A stretch of DNA of 64,000 bases, from contig OU744450.1 in the NCBI GenBank assembly GCA_916610825.1, positions 19,026,814 through 19,090,813 of the forward strand, given 5' to 3'. Below, piece by piece: positions 11,216 through 22,778 of this stretch (position 1 is its first letter; each line of letters starts with the position of its first letter). Below the pieces are notes generated by a model. That model was not told the origin of the DNA, did not search any database, and worked only from the letters and a program-made list of their open reading frames with translations. Source of the DNA: Haliclystus octoradiatus. Taxonomy: Eukaryota > Cnidaria > Staurozoa > Stauromedusae > Haliclystidae. The position numbers and the translations under genes are program-made.

Positions 11216-14200
11216 ATGGCTGATGTTAAATTATTGAAAAACAGTCGATCAGGCCTTAAAGGACATTTGACAAGAGCCTTAGATCGTCTGGTGGCATCCC
11301 TCACCAGTTTCACCAGTACAGAAGTAGCAGAACGAACTGAAAGTGATAGGGAAAATTTGACGATCACAACGAAACGCACTCACGATGCGCTGGAACGCTA
11401 TGTGGCGTCACATTTGGCCGTGTTGGTACAAGAACCCATCAAAGATGGAGCAGAAGACCCGGAAGAGCCACAATTGGTTGAATTAGAAAACAGTTTTTAT
11501 GACCTCGAGAGACAAGTGCGTGCCGTTACGGCCGTTGTGCCGAAAACCGTAGTCACAAGCACCACTGATCCAGAAAACCGAGAAAGCACGTCTCAGCAAG
11601 TCAACGTTCAGACCTCTGCCCGACCTGTCATAAAGACACCACCAACATTAGATGCAGACATCAACCTAAAGCAGTTCCTGGATTGGCAGGAGGTATTTTT
11701 GAATTATATCGCGATTATTGATTTAGACGCCCAGCCTCATGACAGGCAAATTGCTACCTTTTGGGGTCTGTGTTCCCCAGCATTTCTGAACATGGTACGC
11801 CGCGTCATCAAAATCGAACGTTCAACGACGGACTCCCTTAAGTTAATACTGAAAAAGATAACCGATCACTTAAGATCTAAGCGCAACTCTAACCTCGACT
11901 GGCAAAGCTTTCTCACAGTCACTCAAGGCTCAAACCAGTTAATTGATCAATATTACACGTATTTAATGGAGAAAAGTGACTATGCTAATGTAGATGCAGT
12001 GACTCCAGAAGCACTGCGGACCGCTGTTCTAGTACTAGGTTTAAGGGATGAAAATTTAAAACGCAAAGTTATCGCAAAATCTCCCCCGCTAAACCTAGAG
12101 GACACTCTCAAATTTTTACAAACCGAAGAAGCCGCTTCTTCCACTGTTAGTACCCTAGGTCAACAAGCCCACGCCACACATAGCACAATTGGTAATGTAC
12201 AATCTACCAAAGCTAAGAAAAATCATAATAACCGTCAACAGAAAACGAAGCATGACGACAGTAACTCTGCTTCCAAGTCAAGTAATTCAGTAAGCCCTTG
12301 TTCTAAGTGCGGCTATGTTAAGCATTTTACATCAGTCTGCCCTGCCGCAAACGTCACATGTGACCACTGTGGCCTCAAAGGGCATTACTCAAAAGTTTGC
12401 CGTAAACGTTTAAAGTCCTTAGAGAAAACCAAAACCGTGAGCACATCAGTTATTAAATCGATGCAAGCTTCCAATGGTGGCAAATTACCGACAATTGATG
12501 TCGATGTTAGCGAAGACAATAAACTGTTAGGTCGTTTCCCTGCTGTCTGCGACACAGGTGCTCAAGGAACCGTTGCAGGTCTTGACTTTCTGAAATCAAT
12601 AGGCAAATTCGATAGCACGTTGGCTCCGTTCAGTCCACATAATTACGTTGGCGTCGATAATCGCGCTTTAGTTCAGGCCGGGACAATCAAATTAACTTTC
12701 GATTTAAATGGTAATAGCGTAAATACTACAGTCGTTATATGTTATGATGTGACCGGTCTTTATCTGTCTTTAGATGTGTGTAAACAACTTAAAATTGTAC
12801 ATGTAGACTTTCCAACCACATTATCTGAGAGGCACTTATCAAGTGTCATTAACACGCATCCTCAGAATGTAGTTAATGTCAACAAGTCTTCATCACCACC
12901 TAAATCTGTTTTTAATGAAACCGCTCGTAAACAGTGGATTGATTCTTTGTCGTCAAATCCTACTCAACAACAAAGAGAGGATGATTTTAAAAAACTAAAA
13001 CAGATTTATTCTCAAGTATTTTGCGATACCGATGACGTTTTGCCGCCCATGTCAGGTGTCGGCGACGCAATGAAAATTGAGTTAATCGAAGACCACAAGC
13101 CATTTGCAGTTCATACTGCACGTCAAATACCTTTCGTTTATCGTGACAAGGCTAAATCTGAAATAGACCGTCTACAAAAGATGGGCGTTATAACACCAGT
13201 TGGTGACACCCCTGTCGAATGGTGTCATCCGTTAGTAGTTGTAGGTAAACCTAACGGTGGCGTAAGATTATGCGTAGACTTAACCAAATTAAATAAGCAA
13301 GTAAAACGCACATTGCACCCTGCTACAACGCCAGCTGATGCAGTGAAAAACATTGATTTGCATTCCAAGTATTTCACTTTATTAGATGCAAAGTGTGGTT
13401 ATTGGCAACTTCCACTTGATGAAGATGCACAAAAATTAACAACATTTATCACTCCTTGGGGTAGATTTAAATTTTTGCGTGCCCCGATGGGTTTTATATC
13501 ATCCGGTGATAGTTACAATTTAAGATGTGATCAAGCCCTTGAAGGCATTTCAAACGTTAACAAAGTCGTTGATGATACACTTATTGACGGTGATTCATAC
13601 AAAACTTTAGTTGATCGAACTTGTACAGTATTAGAACGATTTGTTCGACATGGCATTACGTTAAATGCTGAAAAATGTAAATTTGCGCAGAAAACAGTCG
13701 ATTTCGTTGGTTACGTCATAAAACCAGGAGGCTATTCAGCCGACCCAAGAAAAGTCGAAGCGATTTCAAATTTTCCTTCGCCTACAAATCGCACCGAGTT
13801 AAGGTCATTCCTAGGACTTGTCAATCAGCTAGGAATGTTTACACCGTCTATCAGCAGCACCGCTGCACCACTACGAGATTTATTATCAGTCAAAAATGAA
13901 TTTCTATGGCTAAACACGCACGAAATGGCCTTCAATTCATTAAAAGAAGCCATGACGTCACCGCCGATTTTGTCTCTGTTCGACCCTACTGCAGAAACAG
14001 TTTTACAAACGGACGCTTCCAAGACAAAAGGTCTTGGATACGCTTTAATGCAAAAACAGCAAAACGAATGGAAACTAATCCAGTGTGGATCGCGCTTTCT
14101 TCAACCATGTGAAAACCGATATGCCATTATCGAACTAGAAGCGCTGGCCATCGTTTGGGCCACAAAAAAATGCCACATTTATCTCGCTGGTTTACCAACG

Positions 14201-15796
14201 TATACCGTTTTAGTCGATCACAAACCTTTATTGCCAATTTTTAACAATTACACTTTAGATGCCGTTGAAAATCACAAGTTACAATCGTATAAAAATAAGT
14301 TGTCAAACTATCAATTTCAGGTGGTTTGGACAAAAGGTAGCGCGCATATTATACCGGATGCATTATCACGGGCACCGGTCAATGATCCGTCTCTCGATGA
14401 TGAAATTGAAAATGATACATCGTTAGCTTGTATGTCGTTTACGTTAAAAGTTGCTGCATGTAGTATCACCGCAGAGAACACTGACGATGAAGCTGCCGCT
14501 ACTCTAAACGATTCTAAACAATCTAATGTTCGACAACCGTTGCCGGATCCAATCATTACGGATCTACAAAATGTTGCACGAAATGATGCAGATTATCAAT
14601 CACTCATAACCTGTGTTGAAAACAATTTCGCAGGTAATTCAGCAAACCAACCATATGTATTGGCCTATAAGAAAATTTGGCCAGAATTGTCAACCATCGA
14701 CGGCCTTGTGTTGTATGGTCGTCGAATTGTCATTCCATCGAAAGCTCGTCAATCTGTAATTGCACGATTACACGCCTCACATCAGGGCATTGTTAAAACA
14801 AAACGTCGTGCGCGTCAAACTGTATATTGGCCAGGTATTAACAATGACATTGTATCCTCCATTGAAGCCTGTTCACCATGTCAACATTACAGACCCAGTA
14901 ATCAGAAAGAACCTTTAATTTCTGATAAACTTCCATCACGGATCTTTGAGTCAGTTTCAGCTGATTTGTTCCAACTCAACCAGAAATACTATTTGGTCTA
15001 CGTCGACCGTTTATCCGGCTTTCCGTTCATTTCAGAATGGAATTCCGATCCGTCTTCGTCTCAAGTCATTTCAGTTCTTAAATCACACTTTTCCAAAACC
15101 GGTGTACCATCTCGTTTTCGTTCGGACGGTGGTCCACAATTTAAATCTGAACTGTTCACCAACTTTCTCACCAGATGGGGTGTCAATTGGTCCCCGTCTT
15201 CGCCATACCATCCCCAGAGCAACGGTCACGCTGAAGCAGCTGTTAAAGCGTTAAAACATCTGCTTGCCAAGTGTGATAATGGAGATATTAAGTCGGAGAG
15301 TTTTCTGCAAGGTCTACTAGAATACCGCAACACTCCTAGATCAGAAGGGCGTTCCCCCTCGGAATGGGTGTATGGTCATCCCCTTCGTTCTTTAGTGCCC
15401 GCACACTACACTTCATTCTCCCGTTCATGGCAAACGTCAGCCAAAGAGATTGACAGTAAGCTACTCCGCAACAAAGAAGCTACCACAAAGAATTACAACA
15501 AAGGTAGTAAAGTTCTAAAATCTATTCCTGTTGGCTCTCATGTGCTACTTCAACATCCGCAAAGTAAACGCTGGATAGAAGATGGTATTGTAGTGTCAAA
15601 GAATGATCGTGATTATCGCATTCGTCTGCCGTCCGGTAAACTCAAGTGGCGTAACCGTGTATTCCTGCATGTTGCCCCTGATACTAGTTCCGACGACATA
15701 GCAGAACCAGACGTGAGTGATCAAGTGCAGTCCGACGATACTCCGCGATACCCAACCCGTTCAAGACGTCCACCTGACTATTACGGACGCAAATGA
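11216..15796 (+). CDS. Gag-Pol polyprotein of the Ty3/gypsy retrotransposon
   Basis: A single 1,526-residue frame fuses Gag and Pol, with no frameshift between them. In order: capsid-like region (about 130-310); two CCHC zinc knuckles (from C362 and C382, both C-x2-C-x4-H-x4-C); protease with D-T-G-A at D446; reverse transcriptase with a V-V-D-D box (D786, D787) instead of the usual Y/F-x-D-D; RNase H with TDAS (D933) and the VDHKPL motif; integrase with an H-H-C-C zinc site (H1186, H1190, C1219, C1222) and a D-D-35-E core (D1250, D1304, E1340); a C-terminal basic domain (VGSHVLLQ...). The proteins would assemble particles, copy the RNA and insert the DNA. All catalytic positions I could check are present. 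The clade is not certain; its general form resembles Mag-like elements of invertebrates. Confidence 0.95.
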   Translation: MADVKLLKNSRSGLKGHLTRALDRLVASLTSFTSTEVAERTESDRENLTITTKRTHDALERYVASHLAVLVQEPIKDGAEDPEEPQLVELENSFYDLERQVRAVTAVVPKTVVTSTTDPENRESTSQQVNVQTSARPVIKTPPTLDADINLKQFLDWQEVFLNYIAIIDLDAQPHDRQIATFWGLCSPAFLNMVRRVIKIERSTTDSLKLILKKITDHLRSKRNSNLDWQSFLTVTQGSNQLIDQYYTYLMEKSDYANVDAVTPEALRTAVLVLGLRDENLKRKVIAKSPPLNLEDTLKFLQTEEAASSTVSTLGQQAHATHSTIGNVQSTKAKKNHNNRQQKTKHDDSNSASKSSNSVSPCSKCGYVKHFTSVCPAANVTCDHCGLKGHYSKVCRKRLKSLEKTKTVSTSVIKSMQASNGGKLPTIDVDVSEDNKLLGRFPAVCDTGAQGTVAGLDFLKSIGKFDSTLAPFSPHNYVGVDNRALVQAGTIKLTFDLNGNSVNTTVVICYDVTGLYLSLDVCKQLKIVHVDFPTTLSERHLSSVINTHPQNVVNVNKSSSPPKSVFNETARKQWIDSLSSNPTQQQREDDFKKLKQIYSQVFCDTDDVLPPMSGVGDAMKIELIEDHKPFAVHTARQIPFVYRDKAKSEIDRLQKMGVITPVGDTPVEWCHPLVVVGKPNGGVRLCVDLTKLNKQVKRTLHPATTPADAVKNIDLHSKYFTLLDAKCGYWQLPLDEDAQKLTTFITPWGRFKFLRAPMGFISSGDSYNLRCDQALEGISNVNKVVDDTLIDGDSYKTLVDRTCTVLERFVRHGITLNAEKCKFAQKTVDFVGYVIKPGGYSADPRKVEAISNFPSPTNRTELRSFLGLVNQLGMFTPSISSTAAPLRDLLSVKNEFLWLNTHEMAFNSLKEAMTSPPILSLFDPTAETVLQTDASKTKGLGYALMQKQQNEWKLIQCGSRFLQPCENRYAIIELEALAIVWATKKCHIYLAGLPTYTVLVDHKPLLPIFNNYTLDAVENHKLQSYKNKLSNYQFQVVWTKGSAHIIPDALSRAPVNDPSLDDEIENDTSLACMSFTLKVAACSITAENTDDEAAATLNDSKQSNVRQPLPDPIITDLQNVARNDADYQSLITCVENNFAGNSANQPYVLAYKKIWPELSTIDGLVLYGRRIVIPSKARQSVIARLHASHQGIVKTKRRARQTVYWPGINNDIVSSIEACSPCQHYRPSNQKEPLISDKLPSRIFESVSADLFQLNQKYYLVYVDRLSGFPFISEWNSDPSSSQVISVLKSHFSKTGVPSRFRSDGGPQFKSELFTNFLTRWGVNWSPSSPYHPQSNGHAEAAVKALKHLLAKCDNGDIKSESFLQGLLEYRNTPRSEGRSPSEWVYGHPLRSLVPAHYTSFSRSWQTSAKEIDSKLLRNKEATTKNYNKGSKVLKSIPVGSHVLLQHPQSKRWIEDGIVVSKNDRDYRIRLPSGKLKWRNRVFLHVAPDTSSDDIAEPDVSDQVQSDDTPRYPTRSRRPPDYYGRK

Positions 15797-15925
15797 TACT
15801 ATTATCGATTTATCGTTTCAGTAACATCGTTATAATCATAAGTATATCATAATCACATATCAGTAATTTGTTAAAGTTAACCTCCCTAATAATAAGTATT
15901 CATGTTATGTTTAGTCGTTTAACTT

Positions 15926-15935
15926 GAAGGGGAGA
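15926..15935 (+). other. Polypurine tract
   Basis: GAAGGGGAGA immediately before the 3' LTR, the expected primer for plus-strand DNA synthesis. Confidence 0.7.
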
Positions 15936-16121
15936 TGTAATGTATCTATCGTATGCGCATGCGTAAGGTTATTTATAACTAAATGATTGCGCAGTTTTAA
16001 ATCAGAGTGTTAGTGACGACCAGTGTAGAAGGTCGTATGTACGTAATATTAAATACATGATTCAGATCAACAGGATATACCTACACGGGTGTTTATTCGT
16101 CTATTGTCTTCGTATCTTACA
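15936..16121 (+). repeat. 3' LTR of the Ty3/gypsy element
   Basis: 186 bp, followed by the second copy of the CTGAC target duplication at 16122-16126. Confidence 0.95.
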
Positions 16122-17421
16122 CTGACCAGCAAAAAAAAATGCAAGAAGCGATGATGGCTCAACAGCAAGAAACGCAAAAGGCGTTGGTGGAAGGGGGCGG
16201 AAGCAATGAAGTCACAGGGTGAGTCACTTACTAATGCTTTCAAGACCATGAATATAGGCACTTCAACTTCGAATGTCCATCAAGGCTCTTTTAATTCACC
16301 AGCAGATCTGCAAACAGCCAAACGTATATCAATTCGACGTATATCATTTTTGAATAATTTATAGGATTTAATAGATATAAGGGAATTTGGTAGGAAATTC
16401 CATGGTTCAATTACACGTAATGAGAAGGAGTGGCGATGATAATCTTTTGTGTTTCGGGTTGATACGTTTTTTAATTTTTTACAATGTCCTCTTGTGTTGT
16501 ATGGTGATGTGTCTCATTGGAACATGGTGTTCTTTGAAATGTCGACATGCTTCTAAAGGAGGCTTTACGTAAGTGCTGTAGTAGCCAACACTTGCCTGAT
16601 TCACATAGTTCAACTATTTTTTGTATATATTTAACTATGCAAATTATGTGTGAATGAAGAAATGCCGAAACTTAGAAGTCCTGAAGGCATGAAATTGATA
16701 GATTTTCGTGACTGGGAAATCAGATTCAATGATTACGCGGCTGCTGCGGCTGATTACACCAAGAATGTGATTTAATTGCACGCCGAGGTTTATTGAGATC
16801 AACACTCAACGAACAGTGGACAAAAATGTTGACCCAAGAAATCATCAAAATAAAATATACTGATGATATTGCTGAAATTATTAAGGCATTAAAAAATTAT
16901 CTGCGAATTCATCGCCACCCACTTGTAGACCGACGCGTTTTCATCCAACGTGATCAACAACAGGGGGAAAGCGTTAACAATTATTACGCCATACTGCGAG
17001 AGATTGATGAAGACTGTGGATATTCCATTGAGGATGGTCCAAGCCATGCAATTCACCGTGAAGAACGAGTAAGGGACCGTGTTATATCAGGCCTAATGAA
17101 CTCAGGAATGAGACAAAGGGTACTCGAAACACCGCTTGAAAAATTAAATTTAAAAGCTACTTTAGACATTTGCCAAAATTACGAGGCAAGTCGTCATGTT
17201 GACTATCAATCAACAGAAAAAATGTTATCATGGAAATAATTCGCCAAACTCATAAATACAAGGCCAAAGTACACATTTTGAATGAAGTAACCCATCTTTT
17301 ATAATTTATTAAGCAGAGCAGGTTGTATGGCTCTCAATTTGATTCCTAAAGAATGGCCCAAGGTCCCGTTACAAGCATTATCCCTGGGACCCCCAAGCTC
17401 TCCTAAAGCAACCCACTGTTT

Positions 17422-17800
17422 TGACCATGTATTTTACAATCTTTATATTGTTTCATATCTTGGTTGATATTCTTTTTTTATTTTGTATCAACCATTGTGT
17501 TAACTATTAGTTAGTTCATTTGACAATGCCTCACAATAAACACTGTCAAAACCCATAGAGAGGCTGTGGTGGGCAAGAAAGAAGCACATGGAGAAAAGAG
17601 ATTTAGTTTTATTCAAGATGGCGTATAATTATATCGTTTTTGCATAGTAGCTATATTCCTGATCGCCCTTTTATATTTTACTTTATAGCTTTGCTGTTTA
17701 AGTTTAAACCTATCAAAGTACAATTTTGGTTGATATTTACCTTGTTTATATTTTGGCTTTATGTCTCGATTAATGGTTAAAACATTTAAATTTAAACACA
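17422..17800 (+). repeat. 5' LTR of the BEL/Pao element
   Basis: TGACCATG...TTTAAACACA, followed at 17801 by TGGCGGAGATGG, a plausible primer-binding site. The 379-bp length rests on that site; the first 310 bp are confirmed by the copy at 24042-24350. Confidence 0.7.
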
Positions 17801-17933
17801 TGGCGGAGATGGTTTTGTAACAAGCCTTTTTTCAAACACAGTCAGGATTTGATTTGACAAAGAAATATCACTGTATTTGTTATTTATTTACAGTATCTAG
17901 CACTTAGATAAAATGATGACCAGAGGTTGATTA

Positions 17934-20290
17934 ATGGATTCATGGAATGCTATAAAAGGGACAGCAATCGATTTAAATATCAAAGGAGAACATTTGTTGT
18001 ACTTGCCAATGCCCAGTGTTTCTGAACTAGGAAAACATATTCACTTAACAGAAGAGTAAATTGCCCAGCTGTGCTCCGAGGAAAATGAAAGTGGAATTAT
18101 TTTGAAAGATGTGAAAAGTTTTTTAGTCAGACTATATATTAGAAGGAAGCAAATTAAAACAAAGGACGCTATTCTAGATGAAGTAAAGTATATTGAAACT
18201 CTTTGTATTCCTAATATGTTGCAACAACTATTGAGGGAAAATCCAACTTATATTGAAAGACTAAAGTAAATGTATTTGAGAGAAGGCTACGCAATTGGAA
18301 AGAGAATTTAAAATTGCATGTGGATACATTAATTGAAGCTGTATCTGCTCTTTCAGAAATTCCTGATGACAAAGAATGGAACAGAAATGTTAATCTTTTT
18401 GACAATTCTGACGAACAACTTTATACTGAACCAGTTTACACATGATCTATAAGTGGAAATCTTTTGGAGAAGTAGAATTAGTACGTAGACATATTGAGCT
18501 GTTGGAAATTGATGGCGAAAGATGTGAATGTGCAATTAAAGACTTTAATATATTAAGCAACTCAGATCAAAGTAATGATAGTAAACAACTAACACCAGAG
18601 CAAAAGAACTTCGTTACCAGCACCATACTTGTAAACGAATCTACAACACCTCACCCAGAAAAAGCAAACAAACTTTCAATTTCATCTAATAACTTCTCTA
18701 GAGGTGTAGATCTATTGAATTCTAACAATGACAATGACGATAGCACCTCTCTTCACAGCTCTGGTCTGAATACAACTGAGCTAGAGCGCCTACCAGAAGA
18801 ATCTAGAAAGTTGGCATTAATAGTCAGAGGTATCGTTAAATCACTAAGAAGATACTATAAATTATCAGAGAGAAACCCTGACAACGCGATAGATCAGTAT
18901 TTTAGGAATCGCATTAGGAAATTGAACGAAGAAGCCACTGATTGTGAGTTGGAAATGAACTCAATCGAATATCCCCCAGCAGAAATCGAGAAATGGATGA
19001 ATGAATGTTTTGATATAGCCAATAAGCTTTCTGAAAAGTGCAGAATTGGAGATGAGAGAAAACTACAAAATGAACGTGATTCAAAAGACGTTGAGGTAAG
19101 CAGCAAAAACCTGGCTGAATTCGACGGAAACAGTTGTAACTATATCACTTGTAGACGACAGATTTTGGACACATTAAATTGTTCTAATAAACCGAAAATA
19201 TTATGGAAAATGATTGTATCAAATTCGTCATTCAAAAGAACAAGTGGGAATTCGCAGATTATGGTACATAGAGCAATTACGGAAACAAAAGAGTGGGCTG
19301 ACTTTATTGATGAATTGGATTCCTACGTTGGAGAATCAAGCATGATTGCCAATGAGATGTCAAAGAGAATTAGAAGAATAAAGAAACCTTTTGGAATTGG
19401 TGACCCATTAACTGTGGAGTAGTCTGCGTTACAGACCGTGATTCATTCACAAAAGAATAGGGTCTGTGTGATTTGAACAGTTCTCTGTCCAGCCACTCTA
19501 CGAAAACGTAGAGCGGAAGTTTGTGATCGATGCATGGTAAATCTATTGTTCTTAGATAATAAATTCATCACCTCTGTTTGATCAATTAATTGTCTACAAA
19601 GCCTAAAATAGAACTTATTGCAATCATGTCAACTGAAGTAAACAAAGTGATGTGAGAATCCCGGTGATAATCACCTTAATCTTGCATAATCATGTGACAT
19701 CAATTTTATTCTGATGTGAGGCCTGGACAGAGAAACAGAGCAATTCACACAGACCCTATTCTTTCGTGAATGAATCGCGGTATGTAACGCAGGCTAGCTG
19801 TGGAGATGACGAGGAATGTTTTCGCTATTGACACCGACATCGCCGCAAGTGACATAAAAGAAATGGTGATACAAAAGGATATAGTTGAAGAACTCTTTGA
19901 TAGACTCCCTCCTGTTATTAAGGACTATGTTTCTGAGTGAAAATACCAGAAAAGGCCAATCGAAATATGGGACCACGTCATTGGAGGATTTAAACAGAAA
20001 AAACATTATTTAGTGGCTAACAGAGACACCTTTTGTACATTGAAAAGATGGTAAGATGATGTACTTAAGAGGAGGGTTAATGTAAAAATGGCAACAGATG
20101 TCTATGAGGCTCAAGTATTTCAATGTATAAAGGTATCACTGTCAATGTGAAACCAAGATGCTACTTATGTGATGGACCACACGCTCTTTGGTCTAGAGAT
20201 TGCCAAATGACAGGTGGCTACAATACGATAACGGTTCACAGAGATCTTGGATTCAAGCAACTTTGAGTTACTTGTGGCGAATTTGATAGA
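17934..20290 (+). pseudogene. Gag remnant of the BEL/Pao element
   Basis: Coding-like sequence starts at about 17934 and is broken by stops near 18057 and 18267. The longest open part is 18442-19422, an acidic and helical sequence of the kind found in BEL gag. The frame runs into the MITE at 19420 and resumes at about 19807 with text typical of this region (EELFDRLP..., ...IWDHVIGGF). A zinc-knuckle-like CYLCDGPHALWSRDC lies near 20158-20205. Further stops follow. No single frame covers the gene. Confidence 0.7.
19420..19797. mobile_element. hAT-type MITE inside BEL gag, 8-bp TSD
   Basis: The element is about 378 bp. Its left end TAGTCTGCGTTAC and right end GTAACGCAGGCTA are inverted repeats, and the match continues for about 75 bp (both arms contain AATAGGGTCTGTGTGA and CTCTGTCCAG in opposite orientation). 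CTGTGGAG lies at 19412-19419 and again at 19798-19805, an 8-bp duplication as made by hAT transposases. There is no coding capacity. The short hairpin at 40266-40330 has the same end sequence. Confidence 0.85.
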
Positions 20291-20294
20291 TCTG

Positions 20295-22760
20295 AGCATT
20301 TGCTTGTTAAGGATTTGCAGGAACAACGTTCCAAGAAAAGGATTTTGATGCTTTTTTCATTTATTGTGGAAGTTAATGGGTTAAAGAAAAAAATTGAACT
20401 GACACGATTTGATGGATTAACAGGTTTATCTGATGGAAGTATCGCAATACCAAAGGCATGGCAATCAAAAATGAAGGCAACAATGTATCAGGTTGATGCT
20501 ACTAAGATTGACATATTGCTTGGATCAGACTACCAAGGCCTACATCCAAAAACAATTACAAATGATGGGAATATTGTCCTTTTGAAAAGTAAAATAACGA
20601 ACAATTATTTGATAGGATGATCCAATAAGAAACTAGAATCAGTCGTATGCAAGCAAGTTAAAACTTTGTCAGCTACAGAAAAACATACAGTTTATGGATG
20701 TACATAGTTGTGAGAATTTAGACTTCTCAGATAAAATGCACACACGGCAGATGGAAAAAGAGGATGCCGATATGTATGCTTCACTGGAACATAAAAATGG
20801 AAAGAGGGTTGCACATTACAACTATTATGAAAACTAGCAAAATTTACAAGAGAATCAAGCCTCTGTAAAAAAAATGATGGCTAGTTTACTAGCAAAGTTG
20901 CAGAAAAAGCCTCATTTGCAGCTGCAAGTAGTAGAACAAGTTAAAGGAAGCTTAGAAAGGAAACATTGGATTCCTGTTTCAGAATTAAATCTAGATAAAG
21001 GTTTGCAAAGGCACTGTGTTTACCCTGGAACATTGTGATCAACGAAAAAAAAATTGTCAACTCCAATCAGGTTAGTTACAAACAGTTCAAACAAAGATGT
21101 CAATGTATTAAGTTTGAATGATTGCCAAGTCCAAGGTTCCCCTGAAATAGGAGATTTGCGGAGAGTGTTAATAACGTTACGGACTTCACAGAACATTGCC
21201 ATTGGAGACCTATCAAAATACTTCAATAGTTTCAAAATGCCGGAAGGAGATATTAGCCTAAGAAGACTGCTAATTCCAGATGTGCTTATACCTGAACATT
21301 GGATGCATTTACTCACCCTTGGAAGCTCATTCTTAGAAGCGGTCGAAGCCAGTATGCCTTTTGGCGACAGTGCTGCAGCATGGCTCGCAGTTCTTGGTAG
21401 GATATGCAGGAGGTTTCGCATTCAAAGAATTCCATGTCCTTGGAGATGAGAAAACGGAAAAGGTTCTAGGGTATATGTGGAACTCTGATAAAGACATACT
21501 GTCCTTGAAAAATTGGTTCAATTTAGGACAAAAGGAAAGAGGAAAAAAGATGGAAGAAGATTTGGCGTCAGAAAATGTGGAATCGTTAGTGATGGGAAAT
21601 TTTACAAAAAAGAATGCTATATCTTGCCAAGCCCAGCTATTCGAACCATTGGGGCTTTACCTACCTATGACTATAAAGTTGCGTCTATTCTATGGAGGAG
21701 TGTGTTTAAAGTATCCAGGTCAGAACAAAGAATCTTGGAACATTCAGCTAGATGATGATTAGAAGAAAACATTCATTCCCATCTTCCATGAAATTTTGAA
21801 AGCAAGGGAAGTGTCATTTCCTCGAACAACTATCCCTCTTGACGTGAGAGAAGCCGGAGAGTGGATGTCGTGCTAGCAACATTCTGTGATGGTGGTGAAA
21901 AGGCGTATGCTGCCAGCATCTACATTGTGACCACAACTGAAGATGGATCTGAATCGCGTCTCCTTCAAGATATTGCGAAGACTGCTGGAACCAAAAGAGT
22001 ATCTATTCCTCGTTTAGAGCTCTTGGGAGCTGAGATAGGGGTAAAGCATTGGAAAAAGACAGTAGATGGTCTACCAAAGGAAATTAATGTAATTAAGAGC
22101 ATGGTTTTTCTCTGACTCAACAGCTGTCCTGAGACAATTAAATACCCATTCAGGAACGTTTAATGTGTTTGTTGGGACCAGAGTTCAATATATTCAATCC
22201 AACACAAACATTGACAATTGGCAATACATCCCAAGTGATCAAAATCCAGCAGATTTGGCTACAAAGAGTAAAGCAACTGTTGAAGATCTCAAATCTACTA
22301 AATGGATGAACCGACAATTCTTATCAAAACCAGAAGGTACCTGGCCTGGGAGATCTGTTAACAATTTACCAGGAAAATATGAGCCCTTGACAGATCTTGC
22401 AAAAGGATATAGCACAGCAAAAGAAGTAACCAACGCTAACAAACTCATTATAAAGAGTATCACTACTAGCAAGACTAATGATGAAAGACAAAATAGAGAT
22501 AAGATTATTATGGCCATTGCAGCCAATGCACCTTCATGGGATGCTTGTATAAAACAATATGTGCACTTGTTTTGAAAGCAGTAGAAAGATTCAAGTCTTT
22601 CATACAGAATGATGTGGATCCCACCTTTGCTGATGCTCCCATGAGATTTTTCATAGCAAAGAAAATGTTACTGCAATCCACAATGCAGGATACAAAGAAC
22701 ATGTTAAAAGATTCCAAACTGTCAGCATAAGAGATTGTAGAGGGAAGTGACAAGATTATC
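20295..22760 (+). pseudogene. BEL/Pao pol remnant: protease, reverse transcriptase, RNase H
   Basis: Pieces in order: a protease-like part (20300-20620) without a recognisable D-S/T-G; reverse transcriptase fragments (20890-21450) with LNDCQVQG and GDLRRVLITLR; then 21361-21762 with GYMWN and FEPLGLYLP, the end of the BEL reverse transcriptase; then RNase H (21861-22115) with FCDGGEKAY and IPRLELLGAE; then 22120-22575 with FSDSTAVLRQL, RVQYIQS and NPADLATKS. The frame changes several times and stops are frequent. The catalytic Y-x-DD of the reverse transcriptase was not found intact. Confidence 0.8.
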
Positions 22761-22778
22761 TATGCTGTTGGAAGAACA

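Larger units (their letters stand above)
10957..16121 (+). mobile_element. Intact Ty3/gypsy LTR retrotransposon, recent insertion
   Basis: The element is 5,165 bp long. LTRs of 186 bp lie at 10957-11142 and 15936-16121 and read as identical by eye. The target duplication CTGAC is at 10952-10956 and 16122-16126. The left LTR is followed by a primer-binding-like site starting TGGCGCAG (11143), and the right LTR is preceded by a purine tract GAAGGGGAGA (15926-15935). One uninterrupted Gag-Pol frame lies inside and there is no envelope-like frame. Matching LTRs plus an intact frame point to a recent and possibly competent copy. It sits in element A's gag remnant. Confidence 0.95.
10840..17239 (+). 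pseudogene. Gag remnant of element A, interrupted by a Ty3/gypsy insertion
   Basis: An open frame from ATG 10840 runs 39 codons, exactly to the end of the CTGAC target duplication at 10956. After the inserted element it resumes in frame at 16127 with a Gln-rich stretch and stops near 16219. Gag-like sequence then continues in broken pieces: a segment near 16662-16775 with L-I-D-FRDWEIRF, and 16793-17239 with REIDEDCGY and RDRVISGL, typical of Ty3-type capsid regions. At least two stops break it. No pol follows, because a BEL/Pao element starts at 17422. The element is therefore old and incomplete. Confidence 0.6.

Noticed and set aside
13825..15254. Shorter frames on both strands within the Ty3/gypsy element
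   Set aside because: They are shadows of the intact Gag-Pol frame.
16387..16572. 61-codon frame with a hydrophobic stretch
   Set aside because: Lies in the broken element A region, no signal or motif, length expected by chance.
17613..17801. Minus-strand 62-codon frame, with a relative at 24231-24416
   Set aside because: Both lie inside the two BEL/Pao LTRs; their similarity is LTR homology.
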